The translations under genes were made by a program, and so were the position numbers. This document shows, piece after piece, positions 43,784-52,733 of a stretch of DNA of 64,000 bases. The DNA is taken from the NCBI RefSeq assembly GCF_019973735.1, contig NZ_AP024463.1, positions 310,001 through 374,000 of the forward strand, read 5' to 3'. The DNA is from Arachnia rubra. GTDB lineage: Bacteria; Actinomycetota; Actinomycetes; Propionibacteriales; Propionibacteriaceae. Position 1 is the stretch's first letter. Each line of letters starts with the position of its first letter. The notes below the pieces were generated by a model. That model was not told the DNA's origin, searched no databases, and saw nothing but the letters and a program-made list of their open reading frames with translations.

Positions 43784-43979
43784 CAAACGCTTCTTCAGAC
43801 TTCCGACGATTCCGCGGGTTACCTTGTCAGCCCCCGGCCATTGTTTCGCAGCCTAGCGTGTCGCGGCTTGATGGCGGGCTTTGAGGGGGATTTCAGCATG
43901 TCCGCGACACTCGCAGGGTTGGGTCTGAGCTGATCGAGAGTTAAGGTGCCTTCTGTACAATCCAGATGGGAGGGAAATT

Positions 43980-45071
43980 ATGAAGAAGCGATTGATCTTA
44001 CCTTTCGTGACGCTGGGGATCGCCTCAGCAATGGTCGCAGGAGGCCTGCTGACGCAGCCTCGGGCCATCGAAGCAGAACCAGGGGCCGGGGGGGCCGTGC
44101 CTTCGAAGTCGAGGCAGGTCACCACGGCCTCGAGCATTAGTTCTACGGGGGCTTCCAGCACCGATGCACCGAGTTCACCCGCGACGACTGGCGGGGAGCC
44201 GTCCGCGGAGACCGGCGCATCAGCAGAGCTGGCAGTCAACGAGCAGTCGTCTTCGGGTAATTCCCCCAGCGAGCAGTCATCACCGGATCAGCAGTCGTCT
44301 CCCGACGCCCCTGAGACGCCGCTGAAGACCTTCCAGAATCAAACGGTCTCCAACGACACGTCTCAGCACGGTCAGTCCGAGGCGCAGATTGACGGCTGGA
44401 ACATCGACTACTTCGACGGCTTCGATGCGTCGATCGAGTCGACCGAGTGGGAACGCTACGGCTGGGGCAACCCCGACGTCGGACATGGCGCGATGGGCGT
44501 GATGTCCCAGGAGAACTCGTTCATCCAGGACGGCAAGCTCACCATTCGCACCAAGTACGAGAATGGCCAGTGGAGCGCTGGCGGTGCTGGGTCGAGGAAC
44601 ATCTTCTCGGCGTCGGGCGGCCGCTGGGAGGTTCGTGCGAAGTTCCCGAACGCCAAGGGAATCGGCTACGCTTTCCTGCTGTGGCCGGAGGACGGCAGCT
44701 GGCCCCCGGAGGTCGACTTCGCTGAAGGCCGGGTCAACGGTCCCGAGGTGATGGGTGTCTATCACTGGGATTCCGACGACAAGCAGGAGCACCGTTTCTT
44801 CGACAACCAGGACATGAGTGGTTGGCACAACTACGGTGTGATCGTTGACAACGACCAGATCACGTTCACGTTTGACGGTCAGCCATGGGGTGAGATCAAG
44901 CAGCCGAACATCACTGACAAGAAGATGTGGGTCGGCTTCCAGACTGGTGCGATGGACCCCAACGGATGGCAGAACAACACCGAGACTGTTGATGGCGGTG
45001 TGCCCAACAGCCTCACTCCCGACGTCGCGGACATCGAGATCGACCACGTCGCCCACTACACCAGGGGCTGA
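43980..45071 (+). CDS. Secreted GH16-family glycoside hydrolase
   Basis: 363 aa, ATG 43980 with GGGAGGG 6 nt before and a -10-like TACAAT at 43956. An N-terminal signal/TM segment (residues 5-24) and a ~100-residue Ser/Thr/Pro/Glu-rich linker precede the GH16 jelly roll (about 135-360). The catalytic motif is EVDFAE, fitting E-x-D-x-x-E with nucleophile and acid/base Glu. Likely substrate is a beta-1,3/1,4-glucan or the cell's own glycan. No sorting signal at the C-terminus. Confidence 0.88.
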   Translation: MKKRLILPFVTLGIASAMVAGGLLTQPRAIEAEPGAGGAVPSKSRQVTTASSISSTGASSTDAPSSPATTGGEPSAETGASAELAVNEQSSSGNSPSEQSSPDQQSSPDAPETPLKTFQNQTVSNDTSQHGQSEAQIDGWNIDYFDGFDASIESTEWERYGWGNPDVGHGAMGVMSQENSFIQDGKLTIRTKYENGQWSAGGAGSRNIFSASGGRWEVRAKFPNAKGIGYAFLLWPEDGSWPPEVDFAEGRVNGPEVMGVYHWDSDDKQEHRFFDNQDMSGWHNYGVIVDNDQITFTFDGQPWGEIKQPNITDKKMWVGFQTGAMDPNGWQNNTETVDGGVPNSLTPDVADIEIDHVAHYTRG

Positions 45072-45186
45072 GTAGCCCATGAGGTCGTCGCCTCGGCTTG
45101 CTGACGACTTTCTCCAGTCAGCGGCCGGGGACGGCCAAAGAGCGGATAGGGTAGACGTTCCGCCAGGGACGCGCCCCTGATCGCAC

Positions 45187-45264
45187 ATGCATGAAACGCC
45201 GTGAAAACCAGAACTACTGACGAAATGTCGTCGGTGTCTGCTGTTTTTGCGGCGTTTCATGCAT
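45187..45264. repeat. Long inverted repeat between GH16 and CotH genes
   Basis: Perfect 15-bp arms (including TGCATGAAACGCCG and CGGCGTTTCATGCA), extending to about 22 bp with wobble pairs, enclose a ~35-nt loop holding a smaller GACGA/TCGTC stem. It may act as terminator for the GH16 gene or be a small mobile repeat. Nothing else was seen in 45072-45373. Confidence 0.65.
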
Positions 45265-45373
45265 TTAAGGGTTGGTCCTGAGCCCGGTGTCCGGTCCGCC
45301 GCATACCGCGTCCTCCGGGATGCGACCCCGATGGGTTTCACGGAACTTCAGAGGATCGGGAGGAATCGAAATC

Positions 45374-46645
45374 ATGAGGCAGCTTTCGCGCCGCGGTGCA
45401 CTCGCGGTGGGGGTGGGGGCGCTGGGAGCCGCCGCCCTGACTGGCTATGGGCCGTTCCAGGCGACGGCCTTGGCCATCCCCGGAGGAGGACCGGCCGCCG
45501 GGGGTTATCTCGCCCCCGAGACGCTCCACTCGGTTGAGATCACCGTCGACCCGGGCGTCTACCGGCAGATGATCGAGGCGTATATCGATGACGAGTCCAA
45601 GAAATGGGTCGAGGCGACGGTGATCGTCGACGGGATCACGTACGAGAGGGTCGGAGTCAGGCTCAAGGGCAATGTCTCCTTGAGGGGAATCACCCTCAAC
45701 ACCAAGCCGCAGAAAATCTCCTGGCTGGTGCGGTTCGACAAGTACGTCGACGGGGCCAGTCACAACGGCATGAGCAGCATGGTGATCCGCAGCAGCACCT
45801 CGTATTCGGCCCTGAACGAGGCGGTCGCCCTGGAGCTGCTGGCCCGGACGGGACTGCCCAGCGAGAAGGCCGCCTACATCAGCCTCAGGGTGAACGGCTC
45901 CGAACCTGCCCTGCGGCTGACCTGCCAGAACCCGGACGAGACCTGGGTGAGGCAGAACTTCGACGTCGCGGGACTGCTCTACAAGGCCAAGGCGGGAGGC
46001 GACTACGCCTATCGCGGCACCGATCCAGCGGCCTATAAGTCTTTTTTCGAGCAGGAGACCGGGAAGGCGGATCTCTCCCCGCTCATCGAGTTCCTGTGGT
46101 TCATCAACGAGTCCAGCGATGCTGCCTTCCAATCGGAGCTGGCACAACGGGTCGAGGTCGGGAAGCTGGTCACCTATCTGGCTTTCGAGGACGTCATCGA
46201 CAACCTGGACGACGTCTCCCTCACCGGGGGAGGCAACAACACCTTCCTGTGGTGGGCGGAGCAGGCCAGGCAGATGACCGTCGTGGCCTGGGATCACAAC
46301 TGCGCCTTCGGGCTCCAGGCCGGATTCGGCCCGGAACCGCCGGAAAGTGGAGGCGAAGAATTCGTTCTGGGCCAGCAGGTAAAGGGAACAGGGTCGCAGT
46401 CCCAAGACGACGCCGACGAGGACAGGACGAATCCCCTGATCAAGCGCTTCAACGCGCTCCTCGACGGCGAATCCAAAGTTGCTGCTGAACGCGACCGGCT
46501 CAAGCAGGCGCTCTACGCCTCCGGCGAGGCGCAGAGCATCCTCGATGCCCGCGCAAAGCTCCTAACCGACCAGGCAGCAGCCTTGATCGACCCGTCGACC
46601 GTCGTGACGGAGAAACAGCACATCGCCGCCTACTTCTCCCAGTAG
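45374..46645 (+). CDS. Tat-exported CotH-family protein
   Basis: 423 aa, ATG 45374 with GGGAGG about 10 nt upstream. A twin-arginine-type signal (LSRRGALAVGVGALGAAAL) leads to a CotH-like domain. Its features are VEITVDPGVYRQMI, VGVRLKGNVSLRG, EAVALELLARTGLP, TYLAFEDVIDNLDD and FLWWAEQARQMTVVAWDHN. CotH proteins have an atypical protein-kinase fold; actinobacterial members are extracytoplasmic and their targets unknown. The neighbour is the GH16 enzyme. Confidence 0.85.
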   Translation: MRQLSRRGALAVGVGALGAAALTGYGPFQATALAIPGGGPAAGGYLAPETLHSVEITVDPGVYRQMIEAYIDDESKKWVEATVIVDGITYERVGVRLKGNVSLRGITLNTKPQKISWLVRFDKYVDGASHNGMSSMVIRSSTSYSALNEAVALELLARTGLPSEKAAYISLRVNGSEPALRLTCQNPDETWVRQNFDVAGLLYKAKAGGDYAYRGTDPAAYKSFFEQETGKADLSPLIEFLWFINESSDAAFQSELAQRVEVGKLVTYLAFEDVIDNLDDVSLTGGGNNTFLWWAEQARQMTVVAWDHNCAFGLQAGFGPEPPESGGEEFVLGQQVKGTGSQSQDDADEDRTNPLIKRFNALLDGESKVAAERDRLKQALYASGEAQSILDARAKLLTDQAAALIDPSTVVTEKQHIAAYFSQ

Positions 46646-46693
46646 CACGCGGTGGGGCCGTGGGCTGTTCGACCGTTCCCCGTCGCCTTTCCA

Positions 46694-46761
46694 GGTTTGC
46701 TGGCCTTATTGCTGTTTGCTGGCCTCACAGCACAGGCAAACGTGAACAAGGCCAGCAAACC
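46694..46761 (+). terminator. Long hairpin after the CotH gene
   Basis: Perfect 14-bp arms GGTTTGCTGGCCTT / AAGGCCAGCAAACC enclose a second nested GTTTGC/GCAAAC pair and a repeated TTTGCTGGCCT. Located 48 nt after the stop. Confidence 0.65.
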
Positions 46762-46786
46762 GGGAGGTGGGTTCGTCGCGTGCTGG

Positions 46787-46950
46787 TCAGCGGCCGTCCG
46801 GACGCAGGGCCGCGGCCGTGTCAGCGGCCACGGCCAGCGGATCGGTGATGGGCCGGCCGAGCAGCTGGGGCAGGTCGGGGCTGGTGCCCGCCAGGAATCC
46901 ATCCAGACCGCCTGGCCATATCTTGCAAGCCTCCGCCGGATGGTTGGTAA
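46787..46950 (-). pseudogene. C-terminal remnant of an NmrA/SDR-type oxidoreductase
   Basis: A ~54-codon open stretch ending at stop 46787 reads PGGLDGFLAGTSPDLPQLLG, then RPITDPLAVAADTAAALRPD. The LLGRP-x-T-x-x-x-x-x-A end is typical of NmrA-like NAD(P)-binding proteins. No start or Rossmann fold remains. It lies just after the interrupted gene at 46954. Confidence 0.5.
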
Positions 46951-47113
46951 TGTCTATTCGCCAGGGAATTGAAGGCCTTCCTTCTCCTCAATCGTCCGGA
47001 GGATTGTGATTGCCAGTTCGAGTGCCTGAATCGCGTCAACGCCGAAGACGGAATGCGTGTAGTCGGAATTCAGGCCGGTTATTTTCAGCAGGACTCTCCA
47101 TTCGGAATCCCCT

Positions 47114-48409
47114 CAGGGCCTCGGCAAAGTCGTGGTGTCTGGGGTGTGGCTAGGTGTGATGGGGGCGTGGGGCCTGTGGATTCTGGGATGATGAGGGTTC
47201 CTACACACCTTGTCATCACCGAGAAATCACGAGGCCCCACGCGTGTGCTCATCATCCCTCACCATGCCTGTCTGCGGCCAGTGGCTGCTGGGTGTGTTCG
47301 CCACCATCGCTGACCCTCGGGGACGTCGTGGTCGCCGCCACGACCTGGCCGGGGTTCTTGCCATCGCTACAGCGGCGGTGTGTGCCGGTGCGAGCAGCCT
47401 GGTCGCGATCGCCGAGTGGGCCGCTGATGTTGGCCGCGATCTCCTGGCCACGTCGGGGCTGCTGCGCCCGGGGCGTCGAGTACCGTCGGAATCCACGATC
47501 CGCCGAATCCTCCAAGCCCTCGACGCCGACGAACTGTCCGCGATGGTCGGGGCGTGGCTGCTGGCCCGTGACGCCACCCGATGGAAGGGTCGCATGGTGG
47601 TGGCGGTCGACGGTAAAACCTTGCGTGGAGCGAAAACTCGTGACATGGCCGCGCCGCATCTGCTGGCCGCTGTCACCCGCGGCGGGATCGTGGCCGCACA
47701 ACACCAGCTCCCCGCGAAGACCGGCGAGATCGCCGCCCTGCCGGTTCTGCTGGAATCCCTGCCACGCAGCAAGATCGTTGTCACCGCTGATGCGTTGCAC
47801 ACCCAGCGCTCCACTGCCTGCACCCTTACCGGGCAGGGTCATGACTACGTGCTGACGGTGAAAGGCAACCAGCCCCGCCTACGGACCGCGTTCAAGGCCT
47901 TGCCCTGGAAGAACATCCCCGCCCACCACAGCACGACCACCGGTCATGGCCGGCGCGTGAGGCGCACGATCAAGGTCTGTCAGGTCCCTGACTGGATCGA
48001 CTGGCCGGGTGCCCGTCAGGTCGCACAGTTGCGCCGTACTCGCACCATCGACGGCCGCAAGACCGTGGAGGTGGTTTACCTGATCACCTCCCTCGATGCC
48101 CGCCAGACCAGCCCCGCTGACCTCGCTGACCTCATCCAGAGTCATTGGGGTATCGAGAACCGGCTGCACTGGGTCAGGGATGTGACCTTCGACGAGGACC
48201 GTCACCAGCTCCACACCGGGCACGGCCCCGCCGTGATGGCCACGCTACGCAACACCGCGATCAGCCTCCATCGCCTGGCCGGAGCTGTCAGCATCGCCGC
48301 AGCCCTCAGACACCACTCTAGAGACCCTCTGCGACCACTCCAACTCATCACCCAACCCCGACAAATCCCCTAGCCAACACGAAGAATGAAAGACTTTGCC
48401 GAGGCCCTG
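47114..48409 (+). mobile_element. ISAs1-family insertion sequence, 1296 bp
   Basis: Inverted ends CAGGGCCTCGGCAAAGTC / GACTTTGCCGAGGCCCTG are perfect over 18 bp, with 10-bp target duplications GGAATCCCCT at 47104-47113 and 48410-48419. A long duplication of 8-10 bp is typical of this family. Confidence 0.95.
47243..48373 (+). CDS. ISAs1-family transposase (H-repeat type)
   Basis: 376 aa from GTG 47243; ATG 47264 is an alternative. N-terminal FATIADPRGRRGRRHDLAGV, AVDGKTLRGAK, VTADALHTQ, YVLTVKGNQP and HWGIENRLHWVRDVTFDEDR are hallmark segments of this family, including the DDE acidic residues. Appears intact. Confidence 0.93.
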   Translation: MCSSSLTMPVCGQWLLGVFATIADPRGRRGRRHDLAGVLAIATAAVCAGASSLVAIAEWAADVGRDLLATSGLLRPGRRVPSESTIRRILQALDADELSAMVGAWLLARDATRWKGRMVVAVDGKTLRGAKTRDMAAPHLLAAVTRGGIVAAQHQLPAKTGEIAALPVLLESLPRSKIVVTADALHTQRSTACTLTGQGHDYVLTVKGNQPRLRTAFKALPWKNIPAHHSTTTGHGRRVRRTIKVCQVPDWIDWPGARQVAQLRRTRTIDGRKTVEVVYLITSLDARQTSPADLADLIQSHWGIENRLHWVRDVTFDEDRHQLHTGHGPAVMATLRNTAISLHRLAGAVSIAAALRHHSRDPLRPLQLITQPRQIP

Positions 48410-48865
48410 GGAATCCCCTGATTCTGAAACCCGTGTTGGAAGGGACAGGGATGCCTTCACAATGTCGCCGCCATCGTGGTGATAGGTTCTTGTGAACAAC
48501 GGTTCTCAGGTGCTCGTGGTGACTGGGGGATTGTCTCGCAAGAATAGCTCATGCAGCATTTCTTGCCGAGGCGTAGTCCTGGAGTTGTTTCGGATAGTGC
48601 GGTGGCGTTGCGAGATGGTCTCGGCGAGCTGAGGAAAGAGCATCAAATTTCCTGAATATTCTTCCCAGCCTATCCCGGCGGTCGGTGTTCACCGTCGTCG
48701 GGTGGGTGTGGTGGTGGGGCGGCTATTACGGTCGGGGATGGTGACGACGTGGGCTTCGATCACATTCACTTCTAGTTGGGACGACAACTCAAGCTTGATG
48801 GTGCCGGTTTGTCCCATCCCGGACCAGACAACAGTCCAGTAGCTGGTGGCGGTGACTGTGTATGT

Positions 48866-49020
48866 GCCGCGCTTGGGGTACTGGTAGCCGCAGAACGGTG
48901 ATGCCTCATCCCGGGTTTTGTTTGCTGGGTGTGGTATTCCTTTGCCGCAGGTTTTGTGGTGGCCGTCGCCCATGTCCCAGTCCAGACGGGTGACGCTGGC
49001 GGTGGCGGTGACGCTGTAGC
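48866..49020. repeat. 155-bp target duplication, left copy
   Basis: Begins GCCGCGCTTGGGGTACTGGT and ends GACGCTGTAGC, directly before the IS1634-type element. Appears identical to 50647-50801. Confidence 0.95.
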
Positions 49021-50646
49021 CTGACTTGGCTCATGTTTGGTGTTTTTGGGGTTGGAGGGGGTGTTGGCTAGGGGTTTTGGTTGGTGTGGTGTGCACTAAT
49101 CGGGGGTGTTTTAGCCTGTTGGGGTGAGTCCGTATGTGAGGACGGTGAAGACCGCGTCGGGGGCGACGGCGGTTCAGGTGGTGTGGTCGTCGTCTCGTGG
49201 ATCGCGGTCGATGGATCACATCGGGTCGGCACACACACCGGAGGATGTTGAGGTGTTGAAAGCGGTGGCGCGGCAACGCATGATCGCCGCTGGTCAGGAC
49301 GAACTCGATTTCGGGGACGGGCAGCCACGACGGCGGGCGCTACCGATCCGGCGGTCGCGGGCGGAGCACTTGTGGAATGCCTTGTCGGTCGGGTTTGAAC
49401 GGCTCGGGTTCGATACCGCCAGTGGTGGTGACGAGGTTTTCAAGCAGTTGGTGCTGGGCCGGTTGATCGAGCCGGCCAGCAAGTTGGAGACCTTGCGGGT
49501 GCTCGAAGAGATCGGGGTTCGGCCTTGCGGCTACGCGACGGTGAAGCGTCGGCTCGCCGTGTATGCCGAGCCGGCGTGGCGGCAGCAGATAGCGTCCGCG
49601 TGCGCAGCGCATGTGGGGTTGGGGCCTGCCACCTTGGTGTTGTACGACGTGAGCACGCTCTACTTTGAGACTGATGTTGGGGACGGGTTCCGGGAACCCG
49701 GATACAGCAAGGAACGCCGCTTGGAACCCCAGATCACCATCGGGTTGTTGACCGACGCGCGGGGGTTCCCGTTGATGGTGGAGGCGTTCGAGGGTAACCG
49801 TGCGGAGACGACCACGATCATCCCGTCGCTCCAGGCGTTCCAGGCCGCTCACGCCCTGCCGGAGGTGACGGTGGTGGCTGATGCGGGCATGTTGTCTGAC
49901 GGGAACCTGCGGGCGTTGTCCGGGGCGGGGTTGCGGTTCATCGTGGGTCAGAAGATTCCCGAGGTCCCCTACATCGTGCGGGAGTGGCTGAAGACCCATT
50001 CCGGTCAGCAGCCCCCTGACGGGCTGACCCTGACTCAACCCTGGTCGAGGGGCCCGGCCGGGGCAGCAGTGACAGAGACGATCTACTACCAGTACCGGGC
50101 CGACCGAGCACGCCGGACGTTGCGCGGTATCAGCGAGCAGGTCAGCAAGGCCGAACGCGTGGTCGCGGGGAAGATCCCGGTGAAACGGAACCGGTTCATC
50201 ACTCTCACCGGCGCACAGAAATCGGTGAACCGGGACTTGGAGGCCAAAGCCAAAGCGCTGGCTGGCTGGAAGGGATACATCACGAACCTGGCTGACCCGA
50301 GGCCGGAGTACGTGATCGGCGCCTACCACCAGTTGTGGCAGATCGAGAAGTCGTTCCGGATGAGCAAATCCGATCTGAAAGCCCGCCCGATCTACCACCA
50401 CCTGAAAGACTCGATCGAGGCCCACCTCACCATCGTGTTCGCCGCCCTCGCCGTCGCTCGCTGGTTGGAGGCCACCACCAAAGTCAGCTTGAAGACCCTG
50501 GTCAAGACACTACGCCGCTACCGAACCATCGACATCCAAGCCGGCGACGCCATCGTCACCGCTGAAGACCCCATCCCCGACAACATCCAAGCCTGGCTCG
50601 ACGCCATCCACAACACCCGGGAACGACACTAAATGAGCCAAGTCAG
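49021..50646 (+). mobile_element. IS1634-family insertion sequence, 1626 bp
   Basis: Perfect 14-bp inverted ends CTGACTTGGCTCAT / ATGAGCCAAGTCAG around one transposase gene. It is flanked by a 155-bp direct repeat of host sequence. Very long, variable target duplications are known for the Mycoplasma element IS1634. Confidence 0.94.
49124..50632 (+). CDS. IS1634-family transposase (IS4-like DDE)
   Basis: 502 aa from GTG 49124, intact. Segments typical of the family: VLYDVSTLYFETDVGDGFREPGY (in part), QITIGLLTDARGFPLMVEAF, VVADAGMLSD and YHQLWQIEKSFRMSKSDLKA (YREK-type Glu motif). It ends 14 nt before the right inverted end. Confidence 0.94.
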   Translation: MSPYVRTVKTASGATAVQVVWSSSRGSRSMDHIGSAHTPEDVEVLKAVARQRMIAAGQDELDFGDGQPRRRALPIRRSRAEHLWNALSVGFERLGFDTASGGDEVFKQLVLGRLIEPASKLETLRVLEEIGVRPCGYATVKRRLAVYAEPAWRQQIASACAAHVGLGPATLVLYDVSTLYFETDVGDGFREPGYSKERRLEPQITIGLLTDARGFPLMVEAFEGNRAETTTIIPSLQAFQAAHALPEVTVVADAGMLSDGNLRALSGAGLRFIVGQKIPEVPYIVREWLKTHSGQQPPDGLTLTQPWSRGPAGAAVTETIYYQYRADRARRTLRGISEQVSKAERVVAGKIPVKRNRFITLTGAQKSVNRDLEAKAKALAGWKGYITNLADPRPEYVIGAYHQLWQIEKSFRMSKSDLKARPIYHHLKDSIEAHLTIVFAALAVARWLEATTKVSLKTLVKTLRRYRTIDIQAGDAIVTAEDPIPDNIQAWLDAIHNTRERH

Positions 50647-50801
50647 GCCGCGCTTGGGGTACTGGTAGCCGCAGAACGGTGATGCCTCATCCCGGGTTTT
50701 GTTTGCTGGGTGTGGTATTCCTTTGCCGCAGGTTTTGTGGTGGCCGTCGCCCATGTCCCAGTCCAGACGGGTGACGCTGGCGGTGGCGGTGACGCTGTAG
50801 C
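50647..50801. repeat. 155-bp target duplication, right copy
   Basis: Second copy of host sequence 48866-49020, directly after the IS1634-type element. It encodes part of the secreted protein (DMGDGHHKTCGKGIPHPANK region). Confidence 0.95.
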
Positions 50802-51564
50802 CGTCCTGGGAGGCGGTCTTGACGATTGGTCCCCACGTGTTGGGGGCGGGGTCGGTGACCCACAGCCAGTTACGCCACCCCACCAGAGTGTGGCGGCCGG
50901 GGAAGCCTTCAATCCGGTCCGGCCACATCCCCATCCCCACCGGCTGCAACCCCATGCGCTCCACCGCGATTTTGGCCAGATCAGCGGGATTCGGCGCAGC
51001 AGCCTCTTCGGCTCCGGGTGCCCAATAGTTGTAGCCTGTCAGCAGGTTGGAGCATCGCATAATCACCCCACCACTATGACCAGCCCAGATCGGATCCGAC
51101 TTGGGAGGCTGCGGGCTAGCGATATTCGTGTAGCAGTTCTTCCCAGCATTCCACGTAAACCCGCGACTCGACTCACAACTGATCTCACTACCATCCCGGC
51201 CATAACACTTCTGCTCCCCACCCGAACCACTACCAGGAGCAGCAGAAGCTCCCGGCCGCGACCCACCAGAACTCCCCGGAGTCTTCACCTCGATTCGGCA
51301 GGAACCGAATTGTCCGTTTTGTCCGCACCTAACTTCGGCGGCGGCTTGTTGCATGGAGAGGTTGGCCAGTATGAGTAGGAATGCGATGAGGAGAGTGAAT
51401 TGTTTCTTCATGGTTAACACCCACCGACGATTTCATTGGTGGCATCGCCAATCAGCCATACCGTGGCGGGTTTGACCACCTGCATATCCCACAAGAGATA
51501 GCGCGGCCTGGTGGGGTTTGTGGAGTGCTATGGGTTTTGTGGACACTACTGAAAAATGGGATTT

Positions 51565-52401
51565 CTAGGCTGCTTTCTGGTGTTGGCTCCATTCTTGGTG
51601 GACGTGGTTGGGGGTTCGGTACCCTAACGCCGAGTGAAGTCGTTTCTGATTGTAACGTAACTCGATCCAGGCTGTCACATCCTTTATAGCATGTTTCCGT
51701 GTTGGGTAGATCTTCCGGTTCACTACCTCCTTCTTGCAGGTGGCATTAAATGATTCCGCTGCGGCATTGTCGTAACACGACCCAGTTCTACCTACCGAGG
51801 CACGGATACCATATGTGTTCATGATTTCCGCGTAATCAGCTGAGGTGTATTGCGAACCACGATCCGAATGGAAGACGGTTTCACCTCGGGTTACTGGGCA
51901 ATTTCTGACTGCCATGTGTAAAGCCTCGGCAACAAGCCGGGTGCGCATATTCCCGGCGATCGCATAACCGATGATCTTTTTCGAGTAGCAATCCATGACG
52001 GTTGCTAGATAAGTGAATCCTTCCCAGGTGGGGATGTAGGTGATATCGCCTACCCATTTCTGCCCTGGTTTGTTGGCGGTAAAATTCCTTTTCACCAGAT
52101 CCGGGCGGTGGTGAAGATCCTGGGCCGGGATGGTGGTACGGACCCGTTTCCGGGGCTGACAGGCCACCAAGCCAGCCCGGTGCATGAGCTGACGCACCAG
52201 CTCTGGGCTCGCGTGGATTCCCCGTTCAACCAGAGCTGCGTGGATACGTCGATACCCGTAGGTTTGCTCAGACTCGTGGAAGAAATGCGTAATTAAAATA
52301 GTGAGTTCTTCCCGGCGTTTCTGCGTCTCGGATAAACCCTGATTCCGCCATCTGTAGTAGCCGGAACGAGACACTCTGGCCCAGCGGCACATCAGATACA
52401 C
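51565..52401 (-). CDS. IS3-family transposase OrfB (integrase)
   Basis: 278 aa from the ATG at 52401. The real product is probably an OrfAB fusion made by -1 frameshifting at an AAAAAAG stretch near 52480, reading through KYVYIHREEGSYPVYLMCRW. It has the HTH_21 region and rve core: WVGDITYIPTWEGF, FHSDRGSQYTS and the final Glu in NAAAESFNATCKKE. Confidence 0.93.
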   Translation of the reverse strand: MYLMCRWARVSRSGYYRWRNQGLSETQKRREELTILITHFFHESEQTYGYRRIHAALVERGIHASPELVRQLMHRAGLVACQPRKRVRTTIPAQDLHHRPDLVKRNFTANKPGQKWVGDITYIPTWEGFTYLATVMDCYSKKIIGYAIAGNMRTRLVAEALHMAVRNCPVTRGETVFHSDRGSQYTSADYAEIMNTYGIRASVGRTGSCYDNAAAESFNATCKKEVVNRKIYPTRKHAIKDVTAWIELRYNQKRLHSALGYRTPNHVHQEWSQHQKAA

Positions 52402-52445
52402 AGGATAGCTGCCTTCCTCGCGGTGAATATAAACATATTTCGCTG

Positions 52446-52733
52446 CTACCGGGATTCCTGCGCGAAGAAGGCCGCCGCTTTTTTCAAAAACTCGATCTCC
52501 ATCTTCGCTTCACGCAACTCAGCCTGCAAGCGCTTGTTCTCCGCCACCTGATCCGACGAGGCTTCTACCATACCTGGGTCGGGATGCTGCTTCCGCCATA
52601 TTCTCACCCAGTTACCCACAGTTTGCGGAACCAGATTGTAGGACTTCGCCACTTCCGCTATCGGCCGAGACCCCTCAAGAACCTCCGCGATGATTTGTTC
52701 TTTAAACTCTTTACTAAATTTCGAAGCCGGCAT
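52446..52733 (-). CDS. IS3-family transposase OrfA
   Basis: 95 aa. The N-terminal HTH has FSKEFKEQIIAEVLEGSRPI and SYNLVPQTVGNWV. The C-terminal leucine-zipper stretch is AENKRLQAELREAKMEIEFL. Overlaps the OrfB frame for programmed frameshifting. Confidence 0.93.
   Translation of the reverse strand: MPASKFSKEFKEQIIAEVLEGSRPIAEVAKSYNLVPQTVGNWVRIWRKQHPDPGMVEASSDQVAENKRLQAELREAKMEIEFLKKAAAFFAQESR

Larger units (their letters stand above)
46954..48499 (-). pseudogene. DUF6968-like small protein gene, split by ISAs1-type element
   Basis: Parts 48410-48499 and 46954-47103 rejoin in frame when the IS and one 10-bp duplication are removed, giving ~78 aa with WRVLLKITGLNSDYTHSVFG, then VDAIQALELAITILRTIEE. 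The WRC/V...I-x-G...GVDAIQAL pattern fits DUF6968. Only a TTG (48499) or an internal GTG is available as start, so the 5' end may also be damaged. Confidence 0.7.
48689..51411 (-). pseudogene. Secreted protein with PKD-like end, split by IS1634-type element
   Basis: Without the IS and one 155-bp duplication the gene is continuous: 313 aa from ATG 51411 to the stop at 48689. A signal peptide (KKQFTLLIAFLLILANLSMQ) is followed by a Ser/Gly-rich region with paired Cys, then a body with LVGWRNWLWVTDPAP and SVTATASVTRLDWDMGDG. The end GTYTVTATSYWTVVWSGMG resembles a PKD-type beta-sandwich. Similar proteins follow T7SS or pilus genes in actinobacteria. Its start lies 3 nt after the stop of the lipoprotein gene upstream, so both formed an operon. 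Confidence 0.88.
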
